From NCBI RefSeq assembly GCF_030123505.1, contig NZ_CP126115.1, positions 820,001 to 884,000 of the forward strand: 64,000 nucleotides of DNA. The letters are read 5' to 3'. This document shows positions 26,863 to 35,612 of the stretch, piece by piece. The position numbers and the translations under genes were made by a program. The notes beneath the pieces were generated by a model. The model worked only from the letters and a program-made list of their open reading frames with translations, was not told the origin of the DNA and did not search any database. Source of the stretch: Neobacillus sp. YX16. Lineage in GTDB: Bacteria > Bacillota > Bacilli > Bacillales > Cytobacillaceae. Numbering within the stretch: position 1 is the stretch's first letter; every line of letters starts with the position of its first letter.

Positions 26863-27876
26863 CTATTCAACCTCAAAGAATCCCATCCAGCCAAGCTCGG
26901 CAAATTCGCTTACATGAGCGTGAAACATATATTTCCCCCTGTATGGAAAACGGACTTCAAGTATCCCACGTTCTCCCTGACACTGTATGATGGTATCGGT
27001 ATATTGAGCAGGGTTGTCATTTCGGCCTGTTGGAATATAGGTAAAGTAGTTGGCGTGTAAATGAAATGAGTTTAGCAAGTCAAATTCGGTTAAGTTACTT
27101 AAATAGATTCGGACAAGCTCATCCTTCTTGACTTTAATGGGATGGTTCATAAAGGCAAATGCGTATCCATTCACCGTATAAAATTCATTTGCACCATCTA
27201 AATCTAAGTCATACGCATTCATGACCATATTTAGTTCTATTGCTGGTTCCCTTGGTGCTTTTGGATCAATAATAAAATTTCCGTATAACCCTTTATGAAT
27301 ATGTCGGGCTAACGGTAGGACGTGACAATGATAGATTTGTAAACCATACGGCTTTGCTTCGAATTCATAAGTAAATGATTGACCTGGAGCGATCGGTGCT
27401 ATTCCGTCCATTTCAGGCGGATGAATTCCGTGAAAATGAATTGAGTGTGGATGACTCCCCTTGTTAATAAAATGAAATCGTAATAAATCCCCTTCGGTAC
27501 AACGAAATGTTGGTCCTGGAATCGTTCCATTATAAGTCCAGCCTGGAAACATAATCCCTTTTGCAATCTCAATTTCCTTATCAACAGCTACTACCTCATA
27601 TTCGCGGAGAGTGCGTCCATCTAAAAGTTTTGTCACCTTTCCATAGTCAAATTCGGTTAAAAGACGTTTAGCCATCTTATAACCTTCTGTTTTTGTCGTA
27701 TCATGCATATTTGTGTGATTTGAAGTATGACTATTGTGATTTGGATGGTGACTTTCTGCATGAGCGACTTTGGAAAATGGAGCTACTTTATTTAAATAAA
27801 TACTTCCTGCTATCCCTAGTGCTCCAGTGGTTCCTATTTTTAAAATATCCCGCCGAGAAATCTTCTTGTCTGACAT
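26863..27876 (-). CDS. Tat-exported multicopper oxidase-type protein
   Basis: 337 residues. ATG 27876 follows GAGGGAGGG; a longer upstream reading has no ribosome site. Tat signal ISRRDILKIGTTGALG starts the protein. Copper ligands are visible in order: HPHSIHFHG, YHCHVLPLARHIHKGLYG, SFHLHANYFTY and MFHAHVSEFAELGWMG. Two cupredoxin domains suggest a short multicopper oxidase or nitrite-reductase-like protein; the substrate could be metal ions or phenolics. It is exported folded by Tat, with tatA nearby, and its promoter faces cadC across a metal-responsive operator. Confidence 0.87.
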   Translation of the reverse strand: MSDKKISRRDILKIGTTGALGIAGSIYLNKVAPFSKVAHAESHHPNHNSHTSNHTNMHDTTKTEGYKMAKRLLTEFDYGKVTKLLDGRTLREYEVVAVDKEIEIAKGIMFPGWTYNGTIPGPTFRCTEGDLLRFHFINKGSHPHSIHFHGIHPPEMDGIAPIAPGQSFTYEFEAKPYGLQIYHCHVLPLARHIHKGLYGNFIIDPKAPREPAIELNMVMNAYDLDLDGANEFYTVNGYAFAFMNHPIKVKKDELVRIYLSNLTEFDLLNSFHLHANYFTYIPTGRNDNPAQYTDTIIQCQGERGILEVRFPYRGKYMFHAHVSEFAELGWMGFFEVE

Positions 27877-27991
27877 GCTTTTCCCTCCCTCTAAAAAGTT
27901 TCCTATGTGCAACTTTATTTGTCTTAGTAAATACTCTATGTCACGGACAATCTTTTTGTCAATTACCAAATGATAATTTTTATTAAAACAT

Positions 27992-28054
27992 TCAAATAAT
28001 TGTTTGACCATTGGATTTGATACTGTATATACTAATAATCAAATGAAGGTTTGA
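27992..28054. promoter_or_regulatory. Twin CadC/ArsR-type operators and cadC promoter
   Basis: Two 16-bp inverted repeats of form TCAAA-N6-TTTGA lie at 27992-28007 and 28039-28054. They flank a sigma-A promoter for cadC: TTGACC (28004-28009), 18 bases, TATACT (28028-28033). The arrangement would let CadC repress both cadC-cadA and perhaps the divergent oxidase operon. Confidence 0.72.
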
Positions 28055-28072
28055 ATAAGGAGGAGCAATCTT

Positions 28073-28459
28073 TTGAATCAAGAGGATCTATTGAAGCAAG
28101 AAGATGTGTGTGAAGTAACCTGCGTGGATGAGGATAAAGTAAATCGTCTAAAAAGTTCTATTTCACAACAAGATACATTGTCTGTCGCACAAATTTTTAA
28201 GGCGTTGGCGGATGACACTAGAATAAGGATTGCTTATGCCTTAAGTAAGGAAGATGAATTGTGTGTATGTGATGTAGCCAATATTGTGGGCAGTACCACA
28301 GCTACTGCATCTCATCATTTAAGACTCCTTCGCAATTTAGGGTTGGCGAAATATCGTAAAGAAGGAAAATTAGTTTATTATTCATTGGATGATGACCATG
28401 TGAAACAACTAATACAAATCGCCTTTGAACATCAAAAGGAGGTGAAGATCCATGAGTGA
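28073..28459 (+). CDS. cadC: Cadmium/lead/zinc-responsive ArsR-family repressor
   Basis: 128 residues, TTG start with AGGAGG upstream. CadC metal site 1 cysteines are all present: DVCEVTC in the N-terminal arm and ELCVCDVANI in the recognition region; the helix-turn-helix is TTATASHHLRLLRNLGL. The C-terminal helix has DDDHVKQLIQIAFEH, compatible with the second (zinc) site. It represses until Cd, Pb or Zn binds. The stop overlaps the start of cadA. Confidence 0.92.
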   Translation: MNQEDLLKQEDVCEVTCVDEDKVNRLKSSISQQDTLSVAQIFKALADDTRIRIAYALSKEDELCVCDVANIVGSTTATASHHLRLLRNLGLAKYRKEGKLVYYSLDDDHVKQLIQIAFEHQKEVKIHE

Positions 28460-30590
28460 TGCTGGTTTGGAAAAATCAAATGAAAAAACTGTTTATCGAG
28501 TGCAGGGATTCACCTGAGCTGGCTGTGCGACAAAGTTCGAAAAGAACGTAAAACACCTGGATGGTGTTTCTGATGCAAGTGTAAACTTTGGTGCTTCTAA
28601 ACTTACGGTTTATGGTGAAACAACGATTGAAGAACTAGAAAAAGCAGGGGCCTTTGAAAACATAAAAGTAATCCCTGAAAAACAAAAATTTGAAGAGAAA
28701 AAAGAACCATTTTTACAAAAGCATTCAAAAGTAATAGCCTCGTTGGTTTTCTTACTAATTGGGTGGATTTCGGCGGAATTGAATGGGGAAGAGAGCGTTG
28801 CCTCCATTTTAGCCTATGCTACGTCTATTTTAGTAGGTGGTTTTCGACTTTTTAAAACGGGATTAATGAATTTAATCCGTTTACAGTTTGATATGAAAAC
28901 CCTAATGACTATTGCGGTTATAGGTGCTGCAATTATTGGTGAATGGGGAGAGGGTGCAACAGTTGTCATCCTGTTTGCCATAAGTGAGGCTCTTGAAACA
29001 TACTCAATGGATAAAGCTCGTCAGTCTATCCGTTCCTTAATGGATATTGCTCCGAAAGAAGCCTTGATTCGAAGAGGAAATAAAGAGTTTATGGTTGAAG
29101 TGGACAATATTCAAATTGGCGACATTATGATTGTAAAACCTGGGCAAAAAATTGCGATGGATGGGATGGTTGTCAAGGGCTTATCGTCAGTAAATCAAGC
29201 AGCGATTACAGGTGAATCAGTTCCAGTTGCAAAAACGGTTGATGATGAAGTATTCGCAGGAACGTTAAATGAAGAAGGACTCCTTGAAGTAAGAGTAACC
29301 AAACATGTTGACGACACAACGATTGCAAAGATCATTCATTTAGTTGAGGAGGCGCAAGCAGAGAGAGCACCTTCTCAGGCATTTGTGGATCGATTTGCAA
29401 AGTATTACACACCACTCATTATGCTTATAGCTTTGGGCGTAGCAGTGGTACCACCTTTGTTCTTTGGAGGAGATTGGGACAAATGGATTTATCAAGGCTT
29501 GGCTGCTCTAGTGGTTGGATGTCCTTGTGCGTTAGTTATTTCAACGCCAGTTGCGATCGTAACCGCAATAGGAAATGCTGCTCGAAATGGTGTTCTAATT
29601 AAAGGTGGGATTCATTTAGAGGAAATGGGAGCAATCAAAGCGATTGCCTTTGATAAAACAGGAACCTTAACGCACGGTATTCCAGTTGTAACGGACTACA
29701 TTCCACAACCAAATACAGATTCTGATGAACTTCTTACCATTATTGCTGCCTTAGAAAATGGTTCCCAGCATCCGTTAGCTTCAGCCATCATGAAGAAAGC
29801 GGAACAGGATGATTTACCTTATAAGGCTCTGACCATCGAAGAGTTTTCTTCGATTACAGGTAAAGGCATTAAAGGTAAAGTTCACAATAAATTGTATTAT
29901 GTAGGTAGTCCAAATTTATTTGGTGAAATATTATCAAACGGACTTCCATCAAACCTAAAAGCTACTATCTCGGACCTTCAAAATAAAGGGAAGACTGTCA
30001 TGGTAGCAGGGACTGATACAGAAATATTAGGACTACTCGCTGTAGCTGATGAAGTAAGAGAAAATAGTAAATCAGTCATAAAGAAACTTCACTCATTAGG
30101 TATTCAAAAAACCATCATGTTAACAGGCGATAATAAAGGGACGGCTAATGCCATCGGGCAGCAGATAGGAGTATCTGACATTAAGGCAGACCTTTTACCT
30201 CAAGATAAATTAACCCTTATTAAGGAACTTAGGAGTAAATATGACCGTGTTGCAATGGTCGGAGATGGGGTGAATGATGCACCAGCATTAGCTGCATCTA
30301 CTGTCGGTATTGCAATGGGAGGAGCAGGAACAGATACTGCCCTTGAAACGGCTGATATAGCTTTAATGGCTGATGATCTTGGAAAACTTCCGTTTACAGT
30401 AAAACTAAGCAGAAGTGCATTGAATATTATAAAGCAAAATATTGCATTTTCATTAGGGATTAAACTTGTTGCTTTATTGTTAGTTATCCCTGGTTGGTTG
30501 ACTCTGTGGATAGCAATATTTGCAGACATGGGTTCCACATTGATTGTGACTCTAAATGCTCTAAGACTTCTCAGAATTAAAGACAAATAA
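28452..30590 (+). CDS. cadA: Cd/Zn/Co-exporting P1B-type ATPase with in-frame TGA at the metal-binding cysteine
   Basis: From ATG 28452 (GGAGGTGAAG upstream, overlapping cadC) the protein would be 712 residues. The N-terminal HMA domain reads [21 protein letters not shown]: the TGA (28515-28517, codon 22) replaces the first Cys of the CxxC metal site. All later motifs are intact: TGESVPV, the CPC transport motif [11 protein letters not shown], phosphorylation site [12 protein letters not shown] motif [20 protein letters not shown]. An HMA-less ATPase could be made by internal initiation and still function. Alternatives are selenocysteine insertion (a hairpin lies 17 bases on), error, or mutation. 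A strong terminator follows. Confidence 0.83.
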
Positions 30591-30594
30591 TAAA

Positions 30595-30623
30595 GGGCTT
30601 CCCGATTTTTGGGAAGCCCTTTT
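30595..30623 (+). terminator. Rho-independent terminator of cadCA
   Basis: Stem GGGCTTCCC/GGGAAGCCC with T run. Confidence 0.92.
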
Positions 30624-30643
30624 CAATCTAAGGGGGAGAGTAA

Positions 30644-30919
30644 ATGGTATATGATGTTCTTGTTATTGGTGCAGGTCAAGCAGGACTTGCGATTGGATAT
30701 TACTTAAAACAAACAAAATTATCGTTTCTTATTTTAGATAAGGGAAGTGCTATCGGTGAGAGTTGGAAACACGTATGATTCTTAACCCTTTTTACACCTC
30801 GCTCTTATAGTTCTTTACCTGGATTATCAATAAAAGGGGAAGAGAAAATATATCCCATTAAATGGGTTTGCTGGCCGGATGCGGTTCTAAAGAAGAAATT
30901 GCATAGATTCAAAACATAA
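30644..30919 (+). pseudogene. N-terminal fragment of a flavin-dependent monooxygenase (ArsO/YhaZ-like)
   Basis: ATG 30644 follows GGGGGAG. The start VYDVLVIGAGQAGLAIGYYL is a textbook FAD-binding GxGxxG fold, and TLFTPRSYSSLPGLSIKGE matches the flavoprotein family, but a TGA (30776-30778) interrupts at SWKHV. The reading frame then breaks off near 30860, where the sequence passes into a lipoprotein gene remnant. About two thirds of the enzyme is missing, so it is non-functional. Its position after cadCA suggests it was part of a metal/arsenic resistance set. Confidence 0.7.
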
Positions 30920-31265
30920 GCCACTACCAGACTTTGTGCTGAATTCCTCTGAAATAGTTCAAGGAACATATGCTATGGCTGCACAATATCCAGAAGTATT
31001 GGCATCCGTTCCTTGTTATTGTGGATGTTATGCCGAAGATGGACATGAAAGTAATCTTGATTGCTTTATTGATAGCTTTGGAGACGACATGCAAGTGACA
31101 GAATGGGATTCTATGGGTATATCATGAGACATCTGTGTGGAGATCGCCCGTGAGGCGACTGAAATGTATCAAGATGGAAAAGAGTTAAAAGAAATTAATA
31201 GATTAATCACTAAAAATATGAATCGTATGGGGAGCCAACTCCTACACCAGTTCCAAAATAGTTAG
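30862..31265 (+). pseudogene. PCYCGC-motif lipoprotein, rearranged; in-frame TGA at a Cys position
   Basis: A lipobox remnant MGLLAGCGSKEEIA (30862-30903) is followed, in another frame, by KHKPLPDFVLNSSEIVQGTY and the hallmark SVPCYCGCYAEDGHESNLDCF. After WDSMGIS comes TGA (31125-31127), where relatives have the Cys of a CxxC (then DICVEIAREATEMYQDGKEL). Near the end a further frameshift separates the body from a GEPTPTPVPK tail. Function of the family is unknown, but members are secreted and metal-linked. Frameshifts at both ends favour a pseudogene. Confidence 0.68.
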
Positions 31266-31393
31266 TTAGAGAAGGGAATATAGAGGATGCATGTGCTTTA
31301 GGATTGGATAGTCAAGAGATAATTACAGATGAAAATTCCCAAACTGAAACAGATGGTTGTATGGAATATATGAAAAAAACTGTGATTAATTAA
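31262..31393 (+). other. Open remnant, 43 codons, unrecognised
   Basis: Following the PCYCGC gene, a frame without start reads LVREGNIEDACALGLDSQEI and ends KKTVIN. Its amino-acid make-up looks coding. It may be the C-terminus of a deleted gene. No family recognised. Confidence 0.35.
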
Positions 31394-31543
31394 ATACTAC
31401 AATAGGAACATGAGCGAAACTATCCCTTTTGTGCAGGCTATTCTGTCTTACAAGGGGATTTTTCTAAGCCCGAATTTCAATTCCAGTCTATTTGGGTTAT
31501 TATTAAAGTATATTAATATTATAAATGTCAAAGGGGGTTGGAA

Positions 31544-32266
31544 ATGGTAGAGATTTTACTTGCAGGAATTGCCCCTGGATTAGCTTTATTAAGTTACTTT
31601 TATTTAAAAGATAAGTATGAACCAGAACCTGTATTAATGGTACTTTTTACGTTTATTTCTGGGGCGTTGCTTATATTTCCGATAGCATTTATTGAATATG
31701 TACTTAAAGTAGAAAATATTGTTAAATATGATTCCATTTATGCAATTTTTTCTTCAGGTTTGGTTGAAGAATTTTTTAAATGGTCTATTTTATTCGTCTT
31801 TGCATACAGGAATGTGGAATTTGATGAGCCTTTTGATGGTATTGTCTATGGAACCTCTGTATCTTTGGGGTTTGCAACTGCCGAAAATATTATGTATTTA
31901 ATGACTAATGGGATGGAATTCGCTCTTACACGTGCATTACTGCCTGTCTCTAGCCATGCCTTGTTTGGAGTTATTATGGGGTATTATATTAGCAAAGCCA
32001 AGTTTACAAAAGAATCAAAGCTGCTCTTATTACTGTTTTCTATGATACTTCCAGCTTTATTACATGGAATATTTAATTATTTATTGTTGAACCAAGGATC
32101 TTGGCTGTCGCTACCTCCTTATATGGTGTTCTTATGGTGGTTAGGTTTGAGAAAAGTGCAATTGGCGGAAATTTCAAGTTATAATCATTTTAAAAAGAAC
32201 TATCATATTCAACAAGGAAAGGAATTAAAATCTGGAATGAGATTATACTTTCCATTAAGTAAATAG
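31544..32266 (+). CDS. PrsW-family glutamic-type intramembrane protease
   Basis: 240 residues, seven or eight membrane helices, ATG 31544 with AAGGGGG six bases upstream. PrsW motifs are all present: SGLVEEFFKW (catalytic EExxK), EPFDGIVYGTSVSLGFATAEN and SSHALFGVIMGYY. PrsW cleaves the anti-sigma RsiW at site 1 in B. subtilis; here the target is unknown, although a DUF4179 anti-sigma lies 7 kb upstream. Not preceded by a neighbour in an operon; a small membrane gene follows after 67 bases. Confidence 0.88.
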   Translation: MVEILLAGIAPGLALLSYFYLKDKYEPEPVLMVLFTFISGALLIFPIAFIEYVLKVENIVKYDSIYAIFSSGLVEEFFKWSILFVFAYRNVEFDEPFDGIVYGTSVSLGFATAENIMYLMTNGMEFALTRALLPVSSHALFGVIMGYYISKAKFTKESKLLLLLFSMILPALLHGIFNYLLLNQGSWLSLPPYMVFLWWLGLRKVQLAEISSYNHFKKNYHIQQGKELKSGMRLYFPLSK

Positions 32267-32333
32267 ACGTCTGGAATCTTGTTCAATGACTTATTAATTA
32301 AGAAATGCCATGTTTTAGAAGGGAAAGGGAAAA

Positions 32334-32516
32334 ATGACAAAAAGGTTAACTTTGACAATTTCAACAATGTTCATTGTAATGATTTTGGCAATGTGGAGGC
32401 TTGAGAAAGATTATATTGAAATTGATTTACAAACGAGAATTTTTATTTCAGCTGGTGCTAGTGTTTTTTCAGGATTGGTATCATACTTCTTATTTTTTAG
32501 GGGAGATAAAAACTAA
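32334..32516 (+). CDS. Small two-helix membrane protein
   Basis: 60 residues with two hydrophobic segments (TISTMFIVMILAMW; IFISAGASVFSGLVSYFLFF) separated by an acidic linker. GAAGGGAAAGGG precedes the ATG. Function unknown. Confidence 0.6.
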   Translation: MTKRLTLTISTMFIVMILAMWRLEKDYIEIDLQTRIFISAGASVFSGLVSYFLFFRGDKN

Positions 32517-32599
32517 TTCTGCTTATGTCTAGAAAAACATGCCAATGACATTGTAAAAAGTTAAATGATCTAGGTTACCCACCTGTTAATTAATTGGTT

Positions 32600-32628
32600 C
32601 CGTAGCTTTTACAAAAGCTGCGGATTTT
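32600..32628 (+). terminator. Rho-independent terminator
   Basis: Stem CCGTAGCTTTT/AAAAGCTGCGG with six T residues. Confidence 0.85.
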
Positions 32629-32822
32629 TTCTGTTTTTGAATGAAAATAGTAAGTGTTTCATTAAACATCTAAATGAAGGGTTTGAATTCTAGAAAGCTG
32701 GAAAATAGTTTAATGGATTTAAAGAGAATAAAGGTTGAAATTCAAAATGTTTAAATTCATGATAAAATATGGTGATATGAATCGGAGAGTTTTAATACAT
32801 CAAGAAAGGGGAAACAGTAACA

Positions 32823-33099
32823 TTGAAGAAATTACTTTTCTTAATTATTTGTACATTATTTATCGTTCCAACTATTGCGAATGCACATACTGCATTGACA
32901 ACTTCTAACCCAGAAGATGGTCAAGTTGTAACGGAAGACCTAACAGAACTGGTTCTAACGTTTGCAGGACAAATTGAATCATTAAGTACGATGAAATTAC
33001 TGAAGGATGGAATATGTTAATATCGACTCCTTAAAACCTGGAACTTACGACTATTCTTGTGGAATGGGGATGTATAAAGGTACAATTATTGTTCAATAG
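32823..33099 (+). pseudogene. CopC-domain/cupredoxin chimera, truncated
   Basis: The TTG start at 32823 opens with a signal peptide (KKLLFLIICTLFIVPTIANA) and the copper-binding start of CopC (HTALTTSNPEDGQVV). The CopC sequence stops at MKLLKDG near 33010; a TAA closes the frame, and in the +1 frame a different domain ends the gene: DSLKPGTYDYSCGMGMYKGT, the C-terminus of a cupredoxin fold. So a deletion fused two copper-handling genes out of frame. A strong palindrome follows. Confidence 0.65.
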
Positions 33100-33104
33100 G
33101 ATAG

Positions 33105-33129
33105 AAACCCCCTTTTAAAAGGGGGGGTT
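33105..33129. terminator. Palindromic terminator
   Basis: AAACCCCCCTTTT/AAAAGGGGGGG nearly perfect palindrome after the CopC/cupredoxin remnant. Confidence 0.6.
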
Positions 33130-33658
33130 AATATTATTGTAAGGACCACAGTTCCAAGGAGTAAAAGATTTAAGTGTAAAAAAATCTCCACTAAATCAAG
33201 GGTTGGGTTGTTGAGGATGATACATTGGAACATTTATTATTAAGTTGCAAAATAGAATATTGAAGCTTGCCAGCCTAGTGGTGGATGTCTTTCTCAATTC
33301 AATGTCATCACAAACAGCAGAGTCCCGTGATGTAGTCCATACATTAATTTTCTCATCCATTGTAAGTGATACTCCTTATAATTGCATTTTAATAGATTAA
33401 ATCAATTGGAAAACTCCACCTAAAAGTATACTGTATTTCAGTGGATCGGAATAATTAGCAAAAATGATGAGAGTAAATTACTATTTTTTGAGGATAAATG
33501 TTCATTCTCCGCCTTTTTATTGGACACAAATTAAAATTATTTTTAATCATTAAATCAATCGAAAATACCAATAATAAGAAAAATTGATGTACCTTTTTTC
33601 TATATACTTAATAACGAACTTATAGATAATAAATAATAAAGTTGAAGGTGTAAATCCT
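33130..33658. other. Gene-free stretch
   Basis: No frame with a ribosome site or recognisable domain on either strand. It may hold degraded coding sequence (frequent stops in all frames). AT-rich promoter-like sequence lies near 33600. Confidence 0.5.
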
Positions 33659-34426
33659 ATGAAAGTAGAAATAATTAGAAAACTAAAACATATAGAGAAA
33701 GAATACGATATAAAGATTCTGTATGCTTGTGAAAGTGGATCACGTTCCTGGGGGCAACATAATATTAATAGTGATTATGATATTCGATTTATTTACATAC
33801 ACAGGCCAAATTGGTATCTAACCATAGATTCGCAAAAGGATTTCATTGAGTTGCCAATTAGTGAAAAGCTCGACATCACTGGCTGGGAATTACAAAAGTG
33901 TTTAAAATCATATCGAAAATCTAACCCCACAATTCTTGAATGCATACATAGCAAAGTTGTTTATTTAAAGTCGGGTTTAACTGTTAATAAATTAAGGTAT
34001 CATACCAAAGACATATTTTCACCTAAAGCATGCTTGTACCATTATCTTCACATGGGAGATAAAAATTATCGGAGAAAAAATGTAAAGAATAAAGTTAAAA
34101 ATTACTTTAACATCCTTAGACCTATACTTTCTGCAAGATGGATAGAAGCAAATAGCCAGTATCCATCAGTGGAGTTTTCTGTTCTTGTAGAAAAAATGGT
34201 ACCTACTGTAGAAATAAAAGAGGAAATACAAAATTTAATAGTGAAAAAATCAAATGGGGAAAGTACGGTATCTAATGTAGAAAACATTAATGAATTTATC
34301 AACAACGAAATAAAACGTTTATTCGAATATGTAAAAACAATTGAAACAAATATAAAAGACCCAACTCCATTATTGAATGATCTTTTTTTAGACAGTTTAA
34401 GGGAAAGTTGGGAAATTGAAATCTGA
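33659..34426 (+). CDS. Nucleotidyltransferase of the RlaP/YcgL type (DNA polymerase beta superfamily)
   Basis: 255 residues. The N-terminal nucleotidyltransferase core reads YACESGSRSWG then NSDYDIRFIYI: the GS-x-D-x-D metal site. The rest (SEKLDITGWELQKCLKSYR, SNPTILECIHS, SPKACLYHYLHM) matches the COG3541/RlaP family, predicted to act in RNA repair; substrate unknown. No repair ligase or phosphatase is next to it. A decayed paralogue lies about 200 bp downstream on the other strand. Confidence 0.85.
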   Translation: MKVEIIRKLKHIEKEYDIKILYACESGSRSWGQHNINSDYDIRFIYIHRPNWYLTIDSQKDFIELPISEKLDITGWELQKCLKSYRKSNPTILECIHSKVVYLKSGLTVNKLRYHTKDIFSPKACLYHYLHMGDKNYRRKNVKNKVKNYFNILRPILSARWIEANSQYPSVEFSVLVEKMVPTVEIKEEIQNLIVKKSNGESTVSNVENINEFINNEIKRLFEYVKTIETNIKDPTPLLNDLFLDSLRESWEIEI

Positions 34427-34605
34427 TAGATTAAAATTTAAAACAGTTGTTGTGTTAGGGGTCTAAAAAGAGTCTTTTTTGAGTCAAAGGATTGAACACA
34501 AAACTCATTTATTTTTTCTCTTTTTGTGTGAAGTTTAAATACAAATCCATTCCAGTGGACAAACTACCGGATTTAAATGGCTGTGAACTAACGAAAGCGT
34601 TACGA

Positions 34606-34854
34606 TTATTTCCGTAGGAACATGGGTATCACACACAAGAGCTTATCATGTTTGGGTACCTCGAGCACATCCCGCCGCTGGTCAATTGAGAGATACCATT
34701 CCTTTTTGTGAATATAAATAAACCGGATATCGTAGTCACTTTCCTTCGATGGGAAGCCCCAGGCTCTGCTGCCCGATTCACAGGCATATAGGATTTTAAC
34801 ATCATATTCTTCTTCAATTTGTGCAGTACCATTAAGATATGTTCTTTCAATTGT
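34606..34854 (-). pseudogene. Remnant of a second RlaP-type nucleotidyltransferase
   Basis: The minus strand reads QIEEEYDVKILYACESGSRA, then WGFPSKESDYDIRFIYIH and KKEWYLSIDQRRDVLEVP before a TAA at 34608-34606. It is homologous to residues 10-75 of the gene at 33659, but the start codon and the last 170 residues are missing. Confidence 0.75.
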
Positions 34855-35016
34855 AAGACCTCATTTACTTTATTTGACTGCTTTCCCTATCCTAACCCTA
34901 GGTACTGCTAATCAATCATAACATCCTGATGCCCTCTGCAAGGTCAAGGGAATAACGTTCTTATTGCTGAATATATAAACAATAAGGCCTTATTCCTTTT
35001 AATAGGGGGTGATAAG

Positions 35017-35463
35017 ATGTTATCAAGACAATTAATTATATACTTTCTGCTTTGTGTAGTTGCAATTTTAATGGTGAAGGAATTTTCATTTAGTCCGGAA
35101 ACCTTTACTGGTAACGGTAATCCCGTTATTCTTATATTTCCATTTGTCCTGCTGACGTTTGGACTTTTTGGATATGAATTATTTCTGAGATTAAAGGAAG
35201 CTTCTTTTAAAAAATCTGCATGGCGAAATGTAGTAATTTGTTCCTTTATCTTTTTCCTTGCTGCGAGTATGTTAGAATTTGAATATTTTAATGAGTTAAT
35301 TCAAAAATTAGGCGGAACACCCACGAATGAAGAATCTCGAATTTATCACTTTCCATGGTTAAATCAATACACGAATACGATATTTGTTAATTTTTATACC
35401 TTCCTCATTTATGCTTCTACATTGACACTCTTCATATCATTCTATCAATGGCTAAAAAATTAA
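35017..35463 (+). CDS. Four-helix membrane protein of unknown function
   Basis: 148 residues, ATG 35017 after GGGGGTGATAAG. Four hydrophobic segments (about 6-22, 38-58, 72-88, 122-142), with NEESRIYHFPWLNQYTNT between the last two. No recognised family. Confidence 0.65.
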   Translation: MLSRQLIIYFLLCVVAILMVKEFSFSPETFTGNGNPVILIFPFVLLTFGLFGYELFLRLKEASFKKSAWRNVVICSFIFFLAASMLEFEYFNELIQKLGGTPTNEESRIYHFPWLNQYTNTIFVNFYTFLIYASTLTLFISFYQWLKN

Positions 35464-35612
35464 TACTTTCTAAAAACAAAATGTTTTATATTGTTGTTTC
35501 CATAAAATTTGAACTATAATAGGGTTATAAGTGTTCACAAAATTGTCAAATTTATTTCTCTGAAACAATAGAAATAGGGTAAACCTAATGGGTAGATATG
35601 GAGGGGACGGAA

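Noticed and set aside
30776..30778. TGA in the flavoprotein as selenocysteine
   Set aside because: The residue is not a conserved Cys, no hairpin follows, and the gene is truncated anyway.
34480..34620. Short coding-like stretch reading DKLPDLNGCELTKALRLFP
   Set aside because: Too short and without start; overlaps the nucleotidyltransferase remnant region; likely chance.
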